From NCBI RefSeq assembly GCF_025698545.1, contig NC_068573.1, forward strand, positions 15,151,874 to 15,215,873: a DNA stretch of 64,000 nucleotides, written 5' to 3'. Source of the DNA: Gossypium raimondii (Eukaryota; Streptophyta; Magnoliopsida; Malvales; Malvaceae). Shown here one piece after another: positions 21,187 through 32,852 of this stretch. Position numbers and translations under genes: made by a program. The notes under the pieces are model-generated. The model had not been told where the DNA came from. It worked only from the letters and a program-made list of their open reading frames with translations, and did no database searches. Positions within the stretch are counted from its first letter, which is position 1, and each line of letters opens with the position of its first letter.

Positions 21187-21368
21187 GTCAACTCTTGCGC
21201 AATCTATTCATTTAAAGACTGCCCCTTATCGCACTTGCACCTCGAATTTGAAGGCAGATTCGACCAAAGATCGTTTCAATTTATTTATTTTGCAAAACGC
21301 AAATAACGAATGAGTTACACCACGTGGAGAAAATGTAACTAAAAAAAATTTATATGAAATAAAATGGG

Positions 21369-21488
21369 ATAGGTGCAACACGAGGACTTCCCAGGAGGTC
21401 ACCCATCCTGGTACTACTCTCGCCCAAGCAAGTTTAACTACGGCGTTTTGATTGGATCCGGTGCATTAGTGCTGGTACGATCGCACCC
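21369..21488 (-). rRNA. 5S rRNA copy 74
   Basis: 120 nt. cctggtactac; caagcaagtttaactacggcg. Confidence 0.91.
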
Positions 21489-21672
21489 GTCAACTCTTGC
21501 GCAATCTATTCATATAAAGGCTGCCCCTTATCGCACTTGCGCCTCGAATTTGAATCCAAATTAGACCAAATATCATTTCAAATTATTTATTTCGCAAAAC
21601 GCGAATAACGAATGAGTTACACCACGTGGAGAAAATGCTACTAACAAAAAACATTATATGAAATAAAGTGGG

Positions 21673-21792
21673 AGGGGTGCAACACGAGGGCTTCCTAGGT
21701 GGTCACCCATCCTAGGACTACTCTCGCCCTAGCACGCTTAACTTCGGCGTTTTGATCGGAACCGGTGCATTAGTGCTGATATGATCGCACCT
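21673..21792 (-). rRNA. 5S rRNA copy 75 (type R-like)
   Basis: 120 nt. ggtggtcacccatcctaggac; gccctagcacgc. Confidence 0.9.
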
Positions 21793-21976
21793 GTCAACTC
21801 TTGCGCAATGTATTCATATAAAGGCTGCCCCTTATCGTACTTTCGCCACGAATTTTAATGCAAATTCGACCAAATATCGTTTCAAATTATTTATTTCGCA
21901 AAACGCAAATAACGAATGAGTTACACCACGTGGAGAAAATGCAACTAATAAAAAACATTAAATGAAATAAAGTGGG

Positions 21977-22096
21977 AGGGGTGCAACACGAGGACTTCCC
22001 AGGACGTCAGCCATCCTAGTACTAGTCTCTCCCAAGCACGCTTAACTACGGCGTTTTGATAGGATCCGGTGCATTAGTGCTGGTATGATCGCACCC
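21977..22096 (-). rRNA. 5S rRNA copy 76
   Basis: 120 nt. ggacgtcagccatcc; tactagtctctccc. Confidence 0.9.
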
Positions 22097-22279
22097 GTCA
22101 ACTCTTGCGCAATCTATTCACATAAAGGCTGCCCCTTATCGCACTTGCGCCTCGACTTTGAATGCAAATTTGGCCAAATATCTTTTCTAATTATTTATTT
22201 CACACAACACAAATAACGAATGAGTTACACCACGTGGAGAAAATGCAACTAAAAGAAATACTACCTGAAATAAAATGGG

Positions 22280-22399
22280 AGGGGTGCAACAGGATGACTT
22301 CCCAGGAGGTCACCCATCCTAGTACAACTCACGCCCAAGCACGCTTAACTGCGGAGTTCTGATGGGATCCGGTGCATTAGTGCTGGTATGAGCACAGTC
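22280..22399 (-). rRNA. 5S rRNA copy 77
   Basis: 120 nt. gtgcaacaggatgac at the 3' end; gagcacagtc at the 5' end; trailer ctaaaagaaatac is weak in T runs. Confidence 0.9.
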
Positions 22400-22580
22400 G
22401 TCAGCTCTTGCGCAATCTATTCATATAGAGGCTGCCCTTATCGCACTAGCGCCTCGAATTTGAAGGCAAATTCGACCAAATATCGTTTAAATTTATTTAT
22501 TTTGCAAAACGCAAATAACGAATGAGTTACACCACGTGGAGAAAATGCAACTAAAAAAATATTATACGAAATAAAATGGG

Positions 22581-22700
22581 AGGGGTGCAACACGATGAGT
22601 TCCCAGGAGGTCACCCATCCAAGTATTACTCTCGCCCAAGCAAGCTTAAATGCGGAGTTCTGATGGGATCAGGTGCATTAGTACTGTTATGAGAGCAACC
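22581..22700 (-). rRNA. 5S rRNA copy 78
   Basis: 120 nt. ccatccaagtattac in the C box; gagagcaacc. Confidence 0.9.
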
Positions 22701-22883
22701 GTCAACTTTTGCGCAATCTAATCATATAAAGGCTGCCTCTTATCACACTTTCGCCTCGAATTTGAAAGCAAATTCGACCAAATATCATTTCAATTTATTT
22801 ATTTTCCAAAACGTAAATAACGAATGAGTTACACCACGTGGAGAAAATGCAACTAAAAAAAATATTATATGAAATAAAATGGG

Positions 22884-23002
22884 AGGGGTGCAACACGAGG
22901 ACTTCCCGGAGGTCACCCATCCTAGTAATACTCTCGGCCAAGCACGTTTAACTACGGTGTTTTGATAGGATCCGGTGCATTAGTGCTGGTATGATCGCAC
23001 TC
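22884..23002 (-). rRNA. 5S rRNA copy 79
   Basis: 119 nt. tagtaatactctcggcc; resembles copy 51 upstream of that. Confidence 0.91.
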
Positions 23003-23182
23003 GTCAACTCTTGCGCAATCTATTCATATAAAGGTGCCCTTATCAAGATTTGCGCCTCGAATTTGAATGCAAATTAGACCAAATATCGTTCAAATCATTT
23101 ATTTCGCAAAACGCAAATAACGAATGAGTTACACCACGTGGAGAAAATGCAACTAAAAAAACATTATATGAAATAAAATGGG

Positions 23183-23302
23183 AGGGGTGAAACACTAGGA
23201 TTTCCCGCGAGGTTACCCATCCTAGTACTACTCTCGCCCAAGCACGCTTGACTGCGGAGTTCTGATGGGATCCGGTGCATTAGTGCTGGTATGAGTGCAC
23301 CC
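23183..23302 (-). rRNA. 5S rRNA copy 80
   Basis: 120 nt. gtgaaacactagg; cttgactgcggagttctg. Confidence 0.92.
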
Positions 23303-23483
23303 GTCAACACTTGCGCAATCTATTCATATAAAGGCTGCCCCTTATCGCACTTGCGCCTCGAATTTGAAGGCAAATTCGACCAAATATCATTTCAATTTAT
23401 TTATTTTACAAAACACAAATAACGAATGAGTTACACCACGTGGATAAAATGACACTAAAAAATATTATATGAAATAAAATGGG

Positions 23484-23603
23484 AGGGGTGCAACACGTGG
23501 ACTTCCCAGGAGGTCACCCATCCGAGTACTACTCTCCCGCAAGCACTCTTACCTGCAGTGTTCTGATGGGATACGGTGCATTAGTGCTTGTATAAGCGCA
23601 CCC
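23484..23603 (-). rRNA. 5S rRNA copy 81
   Basis: 120 nt. catccgagtactactctcccgc; ggatacggtgc. Confidence 0.91.
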
Positions 23604-23786
23604 TTCAACTTTTGCGCAATCTATTCATATAAAGGCTGCCCCTTATCGCACTTGCGCCTCGAATTTGAAGGCAAACTCGACCAAATATCCTTTGAATTTA
23701 TTTATTTTGCAAGACGCAAATAACGAATAAGTTGCACCACGTTGAGAAAATGCAACTAAAAAAAATATTATATGAAATAAAATGGG

Positions 23787-23905
23787 AGGGGTGCAACACG
23801 AGGACTTCCCAGGAGGTCACCCATCCTAGTACTACTCTCGCCCAAGCACGCTTAACTGCAGAGTTCTGATGGGATCCGGTGCATTAGTGCTGGTATGATC
23901 GCACC
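23787..23905 (-). rRNA. 5S rRNA copy 82, closest to plant consensus
   Basis: 119 nt. By eye it matches the angiosperm 5S consensus along its length except tgcagag for tgcggag and one C short at the 5' end. A, intermediate and C boxes are intact, and it has a TATA, an A7 trailer and T4. The GC at -12 is changed (tttcgcaatc). It is the best candidate in the window for an active gene. Confidence 0.95.
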
Positions 23906-24086
23906 GTGAACTCTTTCGCAATCTATTCATATAAAGGCTGCCCTATATCAAGACTTTGCCTCGAATTTTAATGCAAATTCGACCAAATATCGTTCAAATT
24001 ATTTATTTCGCATAACGCAAATAACGAATGAGTTACACCACGTGGAGAAAATGCTACTAACAAAAAACATTATATTAAATAAAATA

Positions 24087-24202
24087 GGGGGTGCACGAGG
24101 ACTTCCAGGAGGTCGCCCACCCTAGTAATCCTCTCGCCCAAGCACGCTTAATTGCGGCGTTTGAATGGGATTCGGTGCATTAGTGCTGGTATGATCGTAC
24201 CC
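24087..24202 (-). rRNA. 5S rRNA copy 83 (3' end shortened)
   Basis: 116 nt. taggggg(t)gcacgagg compresses the 3' end; ggtcgcccacccta in the C box. Confidence 0.8.
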
Positions 24203-24385
24203 GTCATCTCTTGCGCAATCTATTCATATAAAGGCTGCCCCTTATCGCAATTGCGCCTCGAATTTGAAGGCAAACTCGACCAAATATCGTTTGAATTTAT
24301 TTATTTTGCAAGACGCAAATAACGAATGAGTTGCACCACGTTGAGAAAATGCAACTAAAAAAAATATTATATGAAATAAAATGGG

Positions 24386-24505
24386 AGGGGTGCAACACGA
24401 GGACTTCCCAGGAGGTCACCCATCCTAGTATTACTCTCTCCCAAGCACGCTTAGCTGCGGAGTTCTGATGGGATCCGGTACATTAGTACTGGTATGAGCG
24501 CACCC
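24386..24505 (-). rRNA. 5S rRNA copy 84
   Basis: 120 nt. tagtattactctctccc; otherwise near consensus. Confidence 0.93.
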
Positions 24506-24687
24506 GTGAACTTTTCTGCAATCTATTCATATAAAGGCTGCCCCATATCGCACTTGCGCCTCGAATTTTAATGCAAATTCGACCAAATATCGTTTCAAAT
24601 TATTTATTTCGCATAACGCAAATAACGAATGAGTTACACCACGTGGAGAAAATGCTACTAACAAAAAACATTATATTAAATAAAATA

Positions 24688-24803
24688 GGGGGTGCACGAG
24701 GACTTCCAGGAGGTCACCCATCCTAGTACTACTATCACCCAAGCACGCTTAACTACGGCGTTTTGATAGGATCCGGTGTATTAGTGCTGGTATGATCGCG
24801 CCC
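24688..24803 (-). rRNA. 5S rRNA copy 85 (3' end shortened)
   Basis: 116 nt. Same 3' lesion and spacer as copy 83, but the rest of the gene is of another type (actatcacccaagc), a chimera of unit types. Confidence 0.8.
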
Positions 24804-24987
24804 GTCAACTCTTGCGGAATCTATTCCCATAAAGGCTGCCCCTTATCGCACTTGCGCCTCGACTTTGAATGCAAATTTGACCAAATATCGTTTCAAATTA
24901 TTTATTTCGCAAAACGCAAATAACGAATGAGTTACACCACGTGGAGAAAATGCAACTAACAAAAAACATTAAATGAAATAAAGTGGG

Positions 24988-25107
24988 AGGGGTGCAACAC
25001 GAGGACTTCGCAGGAGGTCACACATCCTAGGACTACTCTCGCCCTAGCACGCTTAACTATGGCGTTTTGATCGGATCCGGTGCATTAGTGCAGATATGAT
25101 CGCACCC
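24988..25107 (-). rRNA. 5S rRNA copy 86 (type R)
   Basis: 120 nt. cttcgcaggaggtcacac; aactatggcgttttgatcgg. Confidence 0.9.
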
Positions 25108-25291
25108 GTCAACTCTTGCGCAATGTATTCATATAAAGGCTACCCCTTATCGAACTTTCGCCTCGAATTTTAATGCAAATTCGACCAAATATCGTTTCAA
25201 ATTATTTATTTCGCAAAACGCAAATAACGAATGAGTTACACCACGTGGAGAAAATGCAACTAACAAAAAACATTAAATGAAATAAAGTGGG

Positions 25292-25411
25292 AGGGGTGCA
25301 ACACGAGGACTTCCCAGGAGGTCACCCATCCTAGTACTACTCTCACCCAAGCACGTTTAACTACGGCGTTTTGATAGGATCCGGTGCATTAGTGTTGGTA
25401 ATATCTCACCC
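25292..25411 (-). rRNA. 5S rRNA copy 87
   Basis: 120 nt. C box intact; 5' end atatctcaccc, the helix I change C6 to A. Confidence 0.92.
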
Positions 25412-25595
25412 GTCAACTCTTGGGCAATCTATTCATATAAAGGCTGCCCCTTATCGCAGTTGCGCCTCGAATTTTAATGCAAATTCGACTAAATATCGTT
25501 TCAAATTATTTATTTCGCAAAACGCAAATAACGAATGAGTTACACCACGTGGATAAAATGCAACTAACAAAAAACATTATATGAAATAATGTGGG

Positions 25596-25712
25596 AGGGG
25601 TGCAACACGAGGACTTCCCAGGAGGTCACCAATCCTAGTACTACATTCACCCAAGCACGCTTAACTACGGCGTTTTGATAGGATCCGGTGCATTAGTGGT
25701 ATGATCGCACCT
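25596..25712 (-). rRNA. 5S rRNA copy 88
   Basis: 117 nt. caccaatcctagtactacattc; three bases lost at cattagtggtatg. Confidence 0.88.
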
Positions 25713-25895
25713 GTCAACTACTGCGCAATCGATTGGTATAGAGCCTGCCCCTTATCGCACTTCCGCCTCGAATTTGAAGGCAAATTCGACCAAATATCAT
25801 TTCAATTTATTTATTTTGCAAGACACAAATAACAAAAGAGTTGCACCACGTGGAGAAAATGCAACTAAAAAAAATATTATATGAAATAAAATGGG

Positions 25896-26015
25896 AGGGG
25901 TGCAACACGAGGACTTCTCAGGAGGTCACCCATCCTAGTATTACTCTCGCCCGAGCACGCTTAACTGCGGAGTTCTGATGGGATCCGGTGCATTAGTGCT
26001 GGTATGATCTCACCC
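25896..26015 (-). rRNA. 5S rRNA copy 89
   Basis: 120 nt. cttctcagg; tagtattactctcgcccgagc; 5' end atctcaccc. Confidence 0.93.
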
Positions 26016-26198
26016 GTCAACTCTTACGCAATCTGTTCATATAAAGGTCGCCCTTATCGGAGTTGCGCCTCGAATTTTAATGCAAATTCGACCAAATATC
26101 GTTTCAAATTATTTATTTCGCAAAACGCAAATAACGAATGAGTTACACCACGTGGAGAAAATGCAACTAACAAAAAACATTATATGAAATAAAGTGGG

Positions 26199-26318
26199 AG
26201 GGGTGCAAGACGAGGACTTCGCAGGAGGTCACACATCCTAGGACTACTCTCGCCTTAGCACGCTTAACTACGGCGTTTTGATCGGATCCGGTGCATTAGT
26301 GCTGATATGATCGCACTC
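26199..26318 (-). rRNA. 5S rRNA copy 90 (type R)
   Basis: 120 nt. gtgcaagacgagg; gccttagcacgc. Confidence 0.9.
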
Positions 26319-26502
26319 GTCAACTCTTGCGCAATGTATTCATATAAAGGCTACCCCTTATCGAACTTTCGCCTCGAATTTTAATGCAAATTTGACCAAA
26401 TATCGTTTCAAATTATTTATTTCGCAAAACGCAAATAACGAATGAGTTACACCACGTGGAGAAAAGGCAACTAACAAAAAACACTAAATGAAATAAAGTG
26501 GG

Positions 26503-26622
26503 AGGGGTGCAACACGAGGACTTCCCAGCAGGTCACCCATCCTAGTACTACTCTCACCCAAGCACGCTTAACTACGGCGTTTTGATAGGATCCGGTGCAT
26601 TAGAGCAGGTATGATCTCACCC
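26503..26622 (-). rRNA. 5S rRNA copy 91
   Basis: 120 nt. ccagcaggtcacc; tagagcaggtatgatctc. Confidence 0.91.
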
Positions 26623-26805
26623 GTCAACTCTTGCGCAATCTATTCGTATAAAGGTGCCCTTCATCATAGCTTGAGCCTCAATTTTAATGCAAATTCGACC
26701 AAATATCGTTTCAAATTATTTATTTCGCAAAACGCAAATAACGAATGAGTTACACCACGTGGAGAAAAGGCAACTAACAAAAAACATTAAATGAAATAAA
26801 GTGGG

Positions 26806-26925
26806 AGCGGTGCAGCACGAGGACTTCCCAGGAGGTCACCCATCCTAGTACAACTCTCACCAAAGCACGCTTAACTACAGCGTTTTGATAGAATCCGGTG
26901 CATTAGTGCTGGTATGATCTCACCC
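26806..26925 (-). rRNA. 5S rRNA copy 92
   Basis: 120 nt. gtgcagcacgagg; tacaactctcaccaaagc. Repeated as copy 94. Confidence 0.91.
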
Positions 26926-27109
26926 GTCAACTCTTGCGCAATCTGTTCAAATAAAGGCTGCCCCTTATCGCACTTGCGCCTCGAATTTTAATGCAAATTC
27001 GACCAAATATCGTGTCAAATTATTTATTTCGCAAAACGTAAATAACGAATGAGTTACACCACGTGGAGAAAATGCAACTAACAAAAAACATTGTATGAAA
27101 TAATGTGGG

Positions 27110-27229
27110 AGGGGTGCAACACGAGGACTTCCCAGCAGGTCACCCATCCTAGTACTACTCTCACCCAAGCACGCTTAACTACGGCGTTTTGATAGGATCC
27201 GGTGCATTAGAGCAGGTATGATCTCACCC
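27110..27229 (-). rRNA. 5S rRNA copy 93 (type P spacer)
   Basis: 120 nt. Type P downstream spacer but a gene like copy 91, marking a recombination point inside the unit. Confidence 0.91.
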
Positions 27230-27413
27230 GTCAACTCTTGCGCAATCTATTCGTATAAAGGCTGCCCCTTACCGCAGTTGAGCCTCGAATTTTAATGCAA
27301 ATTCGACCAAATATCGTTTCAAATTATTTATTTCGCAAAACGCAAATAACGAATGAGTTACACCACGTGGAGAAAAGGCAACTAACAAAAAACATTAAAT
27401 GAAATAAAGTGGG

Positions 27414-27533
27414 AGCGGTGCAGCACGAGGACTTCCCAGGAGGTCACCCATCCTAGTACAACTCTCACCAAAGCACGCTTAACTACAGCGTTTTGATAGA
27501 ATCCGGTGCATTAGTGCTGGTATGATCTCACCC
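27414..27533 (-). rRNA. 5S rRNA copy 94
   Basis: 120 nt. Matches copy 92, 608 bp away. Confidence 0.92.
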
Positions 27534-27714
27534 GTCAACTCTTGCATAACTGCTCAAATAAAGGTCGCCCTTATCGCACTTAGCCTCGAATTTTAATGCA
27601 AATTCGACCAAATATCGTGTCAAATTATTTATTTCGCAAAACGTAAATAACGAATGAGTTACACCACGTGGAGAAAATGCAACTAACAAAAAACATTGTA
27701 TGAAATAATGTGGG

Positions 27715-27834
27715 AGGGGTGCAACACGAGGACTTCCCAGGACGTCACCCATCCTAGTACTACAGTCACCCAAGCACGCCTAACTACGACGTTTTGATGG
27801 GATCCGGTGCATTAGTGCTGGTGTGAGCGCACCC
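27715..27834 (-). rRNA. 5S rRNA copy 95 (type P)
   Basis: 120 nt. ggacgtcacc; tactacagtcaccc; gtgtgagcgc. Confidence 0.91.
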
Positions 27835-28018
27835 GTGAACTCTTGCGCAATCTATTCATATCAAGGCTGCCCCTTATAGCACTTCCGCCTCGAATTTGAA
27901 GGCAAATTCGACCAAATAGCGTTTCAAATTATTTATTTCGCAAAACGCAAATAACGATTGAGTTACACCACGTGGAGAAAATGCAACTAACAAAAAACAT
28001 TAAATGAAATAAAGTGGG

Positions 28019-28138
28019 AGCGGTGCAACACGAGGACTTCCCAGGAGGTCACTCATCCTAGTACTACTCTCGCCCAAGCATGCTTAACTACGACGTTTTG
28101 ATAGGATCCGGTGCATTAGTGCTGGTATGATCTCACCC
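28019..28138 (-). rRNA. 5S rRNA copy 96 (type Q)
   Basis: 120 nt. ggtcactcatcc; cttaactacgacg; 5' end atctcaccc. Confidence 0.91.
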
Positions 28139-28322
28139 GTCAACTCTTGCGCAATCTGTTCATATAAAGGCAGCCCCTTATCGGAGTTGCGCCTCGAATT
28201 TTAATGCAAATTCGACCAAATATCGTTTCAAATTATTTATTTCGCAAAACGCAAATAACGAATGAGTTACACCACGTGGAGAAAATGCAACTAACAAAAA
28301 ACTTTATATGAAATAAAGTGGG

Positions 28323-28442
28323 AGGGGTGCAACACGAGGACTTCGCAGGAGGTCATCCATCCTAGGACTACTCTCGCCCAAGCACGCTTAACTACGGCGT
28401 TTTGATCGGATCCGGTGCATTACTGCTGATATGATCGTACCC
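28323..28442 (-). rRNA. 5S rRNA copy 97 (type R)
   Basis: 120 nt. gtcatccatcctaggac; cattactgctgatatg. Confidence 0.91.
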
Positions 28443-28626
28443 GTCAACTCTTGCGCAATGTATTCATATAAGGGCTACCCCTTATCGAACTTTCGCCTCG
28501 AATTTTAATGCAAATTCGACCAAATATCGTTTCAAATTAATTATTTCACAAAACGCAAATAACGAATGAGTTACACCACGTGGAATAAATGCAACTAACA
28601 AAAAACACTAAATGAAATAAAGTGGG

Positions 28627-28746
28627 AGGGATGCAACACGAGGACTTCCCAGGAGGTCACCCATCCTAGTACCACTCTCAACCAAGCACGCTTAACTACG
28701 GCGTTTTGATAGGATCCGGTGCATTAGAGCAGGTATGACCTCACCC
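28627..28746 (-). rRNA. 5S rRNA copy 98
   Basis: 120 nt. gatgcaacacg; tagtaccactctcaacc. Confidence 0.91.
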
Positions 28747-28930
28747 GTCAACTCTTGCGCAATCTATTCATATAAAGGCTGCCCCTTACCGCAGTTGCGC
28801 CTCGAATTTTAATGCCTATTCGACCAAATATCGTTTCAAATTATTTATTTCGCAAAACGAAAATAACGAATGAGTTACACCACGTGGAGAAAAGGCAACT
28901 AACAAAAAACAGTAAATGAAATAAAGTGGG

Positions 28931-29050
28931 AGTGGTGCAACACGAGGAGTTCCCAGGAGGTCACCCATCCTAGTACTACTCTCACCCAAGCACGCTTAAC
29001 TACAGCGTTTTGATGGAATCCGGTGCATTAGTGCTGGTATGATCTCACCC
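28931..29050 (-). rRNA. 5S rRNA copy 99
   Basis: 120 nt. gtggtgcaac; cttaactacagcgttttgatgg. Confidence 0.92.
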
Positions 29051-29234
29051 GTCAACTCTTGCGCAATCTGTTCATATAAAGGCTGCCCCTTATCGTACTT
29101 GCGCCTCGAATTTTAATGCAAATTCGACCAAATATTGTGTCAAATTATTTATTTCTTAAAACGCAAATAACGAATGAGTTACACCACGTGGAGAAAATGC
29201 AACTAACAAAAAACATTGTATGAAATAATGTGGG

Positions 29235-29354
29235 AGGGGTGCAACACGAGGACTTCCTAGGAGGTCACCCATCCTAGTACTACAGTCACCCAAGCACGCC
29301 TAACTACGACGTTTTGATGGGATCCGGTGCATTAGTGCTGGTATGAGCGCACCC
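29235..29354 (-). rRNA. 5S rRNA copy 100 (type P)
   Basis: 120 nt. cttcctaggagg; tactacagtcaccc. Confidence 0.92.
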
Positions 29355-29538
29355 GTGAACTCTTGCGCAATCTATTCATATAAAGGCTGCCCCTTATAGC
29401 ACTTCCGCCTCGAATTTGAAGGCAAATTCGACCAAATAGCGTTTCAAAATATTTAATTCGCAAAACGCTAATAACGAATGAATTACACCACGTGGAGAAA
29501 ATGCAACTAACAAAAAACATTATATGAAATAAAGTGGG

Positions 29539-29658
29539 AGGGGTGCAACACGAGTACTTCGCAGGAGGTCATCCATCCTAGGACTACTCTCGCCCTAGCA
29601 CGCTTAACTACGGCGTTTTGATCGGATCCGGTGCATTAGTGCTGATATGATCGCACCC
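29539..29658 (-). rRNA. 5S rRNA copy 101 (type R)
   Basis: 120 nt. cgagtacttcgcagg; gccctagcacgctt. Confidence 0.92.
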
Positions 29659-29842
29659 GTCAACTCTTGCGCAATGTATTCATATAAAGGCTACCCCTTA
29701 GCGAACTTTCGCCTCGAATTTTAATGCAAATTCGACCAAATATCGTTTCAAATTATTTATTTCGCAAAACACCAATAACGAATGAGTTACACCACGTGGA
29801 GAAAATGCAACTAACAAAAAACATTAAATGAAATAAAGTGGG

Positions 29843-29962
29843 AGCGGTGCAACACGAGGACTTCCCAGGAGGTCACCCATCCTAGTACTACTCTCGCCCA
29901 AGCATGCTTAACTACGGCGTTTTGATAGGATCCGGTGCATTAGTGCTGCTATGATCTCACCC
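29843..29962 (-). rRNA. 5S rRNA copy 102 (type Q)
   Basis: 120 nt. C box intact; gtgctgctatgatctc. Confidence 0.92.
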
Positions 29963-30146
29963 GTCAACTCTTGCGCAATCTGTTCATATAAAGGCAGCCC
30001 CTTATCGGAGTTGCGCCTCGAATTTTAATGCAAATTCGACCAAATATCGTTTGAAATTATTTATTTCGCAAAACGAAAATAACGAATGAGTTACACCACG
30101 TGGAGAAAATGCAATTAACAAAAAACATTATATGAAATAAAGTGGG

Positions 30147-30266
30147 AGGGGTGCAACACGAGGACATCGCAGGAGGTCATCCATCCTAGGACTACTCTCG
30201 CCCTAGCACGCTCAACTACGGCGTTTTGATAGGATCCGGTGCATTAGAGCAGGTATGATCTCACCC
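30147..30266 (-). rRNA. 5S rRNA copy 103 (type R)
   Basis: 120 nt. gaggacatcgcagg; 5' third is of copy 91 kind (tagagcagg), a hybrid. Confidence 0.91.
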
Positions 30267-30450
30267 GTCAACTCTTGCGCAATCTGTTCATATAAAGGCT
30301 GCCCCTTATCGCACTTGCGCCTCGAATTTTAATGCAAATTCGACCAAATATCGTGTCAAATTATTTATTTCGCAAAACGCAAATAACGATTCAGTTACAC
30401 CACGTGGAGAAAATGCAACTAACAAAAAACATTGTATGAAATAATGTGGG

Positions 30451-30570
30451 AGGGGTGCAACACGAGGACTTCCCAGGAGGTCACCCATCCTAGTACTACA
30501 GTCACCCAAGCACGCCTAACTACGACGTTTTGATGGGATCCGGTGCATTAGTGCTGGTATGAGCGCACCC
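30451..30570 (-). rRNA. 5S rRNA copy 104 (type P)
   Basis: 120 nt. C box intact; tactacagtcaccc; gagcgcaccc. Confidence 0.93.
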
Positions 30571-30749
30571 GTGAACTCTTGCGCAATCTATTCGTATAAT
30601 GGTCGCCCTTATAGCACTTTCCTCGAATTTGAATGCAAATTCGACCAAATAGCGTTCAAATTATTTATTTACAAAACGCAAATAACGAATGAGTTACACC
30701 ACGAGGAGAAAATGCAACTAACAAAAAACATTAAATGAAATAAAGTGGG

Positions 30750-30868
30750 AGCGGTGCAACACGAGGACTTCCCAGGAGGTCACCCATCCTAGTACTACTC
30801 TCGCCAAGCATGCTTAACTACGGCGTTTTGATAGGATCCGGTGCATTAGTGTCGCTATGATCTCACCC
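30750..30868 (-). rRNA. 5S rRNA copy 105 (type Q)
   Basis: 119 nt. gtgtcgctatg and caccc|acaact differ from copy 102 at CTG and CG sites. Confidence 0.86.
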
Positions 30869-31048
30869 ACAACTCTTGCTAATCTGCTCATATAAAGGCG
30901 CCCTTTATCGGAGTTGCGCCTCGAATTTTAATGCAAATTCGACCAAATATCGTTTCAAATTATTTATTTCGCAAAACGCAAATAACGAATGAGTTACACC
31001 ACGTGGAGAAAATGCAATTAACAAAAACATTATATGAAATAAAGTGGG

Positions 31049-31166
31049 AGGGTGCAACACGAGGACATCGCAGAGGTCATCCATCCTAGGACTACTCTCG
31101 CCTAGCACGCTCAACTACGGCGCTTTTGATAGGATCCGGTGCATTAGAGCGTGTATGATCTCACCC
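31049..31166 (-). rRNA. 5S rRNA copy 106 (type R)
   Basis: 118 nt. As copy 103 with bases missing at gcagaggtc and cgcctagc. Confidence 0.85.
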
Positions 31167-31349
31167 ACAACTCTTGCGTAATCTGTTCATATAAAGGTCG
31201 CCCTTATCGCACTTTGCGCCTCGAATTTTAATGCAAATTCGACCAAATATCGTGTCAAATTATTTATTTCGCAAAACGCAAATAACGATTGAGTTACACC
31301 ACGTGGAGAAAATGCAACTAACAAAAAACATTGTATGAAATAATGTGGG

Positions 31350-31469
31350 AGGGGTGCAACGCGCGGACTTCCCAGGAGGTCACCCATCCTAGTACTACAG
31401 TCACCCAAGCACGCCTAACTACGACGTTTTGATGGGATCCGGTGCATTAGTGCTGGTATGAGCGCACCC
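31350..31469 (-). rRNA. 5S rRNA copy 107 (type P)
   Basis: 120 nt. As copy 104 but gcgcggac at the 3' end. Confidence 0.92.
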
Positions 31470-31653
31470 GTGAACTCTTGCGCAATCTATTCATATAATG
31501 GCTGCCCCTTATAGCACTTCCGCCTCGAATTTGAATGCAAATTCGACCAAATAGCGTTTCAAATTATTTATTTCGCAAAACGCAAATAACGAATGAGTTA
31601 CACCACGAGGAGAAAATGCAACTAACAAAAAACATTAAATGAAATAAAGTGGG

Positions 31654-31771
31654 AGCGGTGCAACACGAGGACTTCCGTGAGGTCACCCATCCTAGTACTA
31701 CTCTCGCCAAGCATGCTTAACTACGGTGTTTTGATAGGATCCGGTGCATTAGTGTCGCTATGATCTCACCC
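31654..31771 (-). rRNA. 5S rRNA copy 108 (type Q)
   Basis: 118 nt. ttccgtgaggtc replaces ttcccaggaggtc. Confidence 0.85.
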
Positions 31772-31954
31772 ACAACTCTTGCATAAACTGCTCATATAAA
31801 GCGCCTTTATCGGAGTTGCCTCAATTTTAATGCAAATTCGACCAAATATCGCTTTCAAATTATTTATTTACATAAGCAAAACGCAAATAACGAATGAGTT
31901 ACACCACGTGGAGAAAATGCAACTAACAAAAAACATTATATGAAATAAAGTGGG

Positions 31955-32074
31955 AGGGGTGCAACACGAGGACTTCGCAGGAGGTCATCCATTGTAGGAC
32001 TACACTCGCCCTAGCACGCTTAACTACGGTGTTTTGATCGGATCCGGTGCATTAGTGCTGATATGATCGCACCC
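31955..32074 (-). rRNA. 5S rRNA copy 109 (type R)
   Basis: 120 nt. catccattgtaggactacac; same as copy 114. Confidence 0.9.
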
Positions 32075-32258
32075 GTCAACTCTTGCGCAATGTATTCATA
32101 TAAAGGCTACCCCTTATCGAACTTTCGCCTCGAATTTTATTGCAAATTCGACCAAATATCGTTTCAAATTATTTATTTCGCAAAACGCAAATAACGAATG
32201 AGATACACCACGTGGAGAAAATGCAACTAACAAAAAACATTAAATGAAATAAAGTGGG

Positions 32259-32378
32259 AGCGGTGCAACACGAGGACTTCCCAGGAGGTCACCCATCCTA
32301 GTACTACTCTCGCCCAAGCATGCTTAACTATGGCGTTTTGATAGGATCCGGTGCATTAGTGCTGGTATGATCTCACCC
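32259..32378 (-). rRNA. 5S rRNA copy 110 (type Q)
   Basis: 120 nt. C box intact; aactatggcg. Confidence 0.92.
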
Positions 32379-32560
32379 GTCAACTATTGCGCAATCTGTT
32401 CATATAAAGGCAGCCCCTTATCGGAGTTGCGCCTCGAATTTTAATGCAAATTCGACCAAATATCATTTGAAATTATTTATTTCAGAAACGAAAATAACGA
32501 ATGAGTTACACCACGTGGAGAAAATGCAATTAACAAAAACATTATATGAAATAAAGTGGG

Positions 32561-32674
32561 AGGGTGCAACACGAGGACATCGCAGAGGTCATCCATCCTA
32601 GGACTACTCGCCTAGCACGCTCAACTACGGCGTTTTGATAGGATCCGGTGCATTAGAGCGGTATGATCTCACCC
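32561..32674 (-). rRNA. 5S rRNA copy 111 (type R)
   Basis: 114 nt. ctactcgcctagcacgctc is missing bases against copy 103. Confidence 0.82.
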
Positions 32675-32852
32675 ACAACTCTTGCTAACTGCTCATATAA
32701 AGGCGCCCTTATCGCACTTAGCGCCGAATTTTAATGCAAATTCGACAAAATATCGTGTCAAATTTTTTATTTCGCAAAACGCAAATAAGGATTGAGTTAC
32801 ACCACGTGGAGAAAATGCAACTAACAAAAAACATTGTATGAAATAATGTGGG

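Larger units (their letters stand above)
13282..24000 (-). repeat. Irregular 5S block with short local duplications
   Basis: No long period is evident. A variant with gtgaaacacgagg at the RNA 3' end recurs at 13887, 17208, 18407, 19310, 21067 and 23183. Near-identical neighbours include 16301/16603, and 18104/18709 two units apart. Variants with caccctagtaatcctc recur at 14793, 15095, 16905, 19009 and 20209. Confidence 0.7.
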
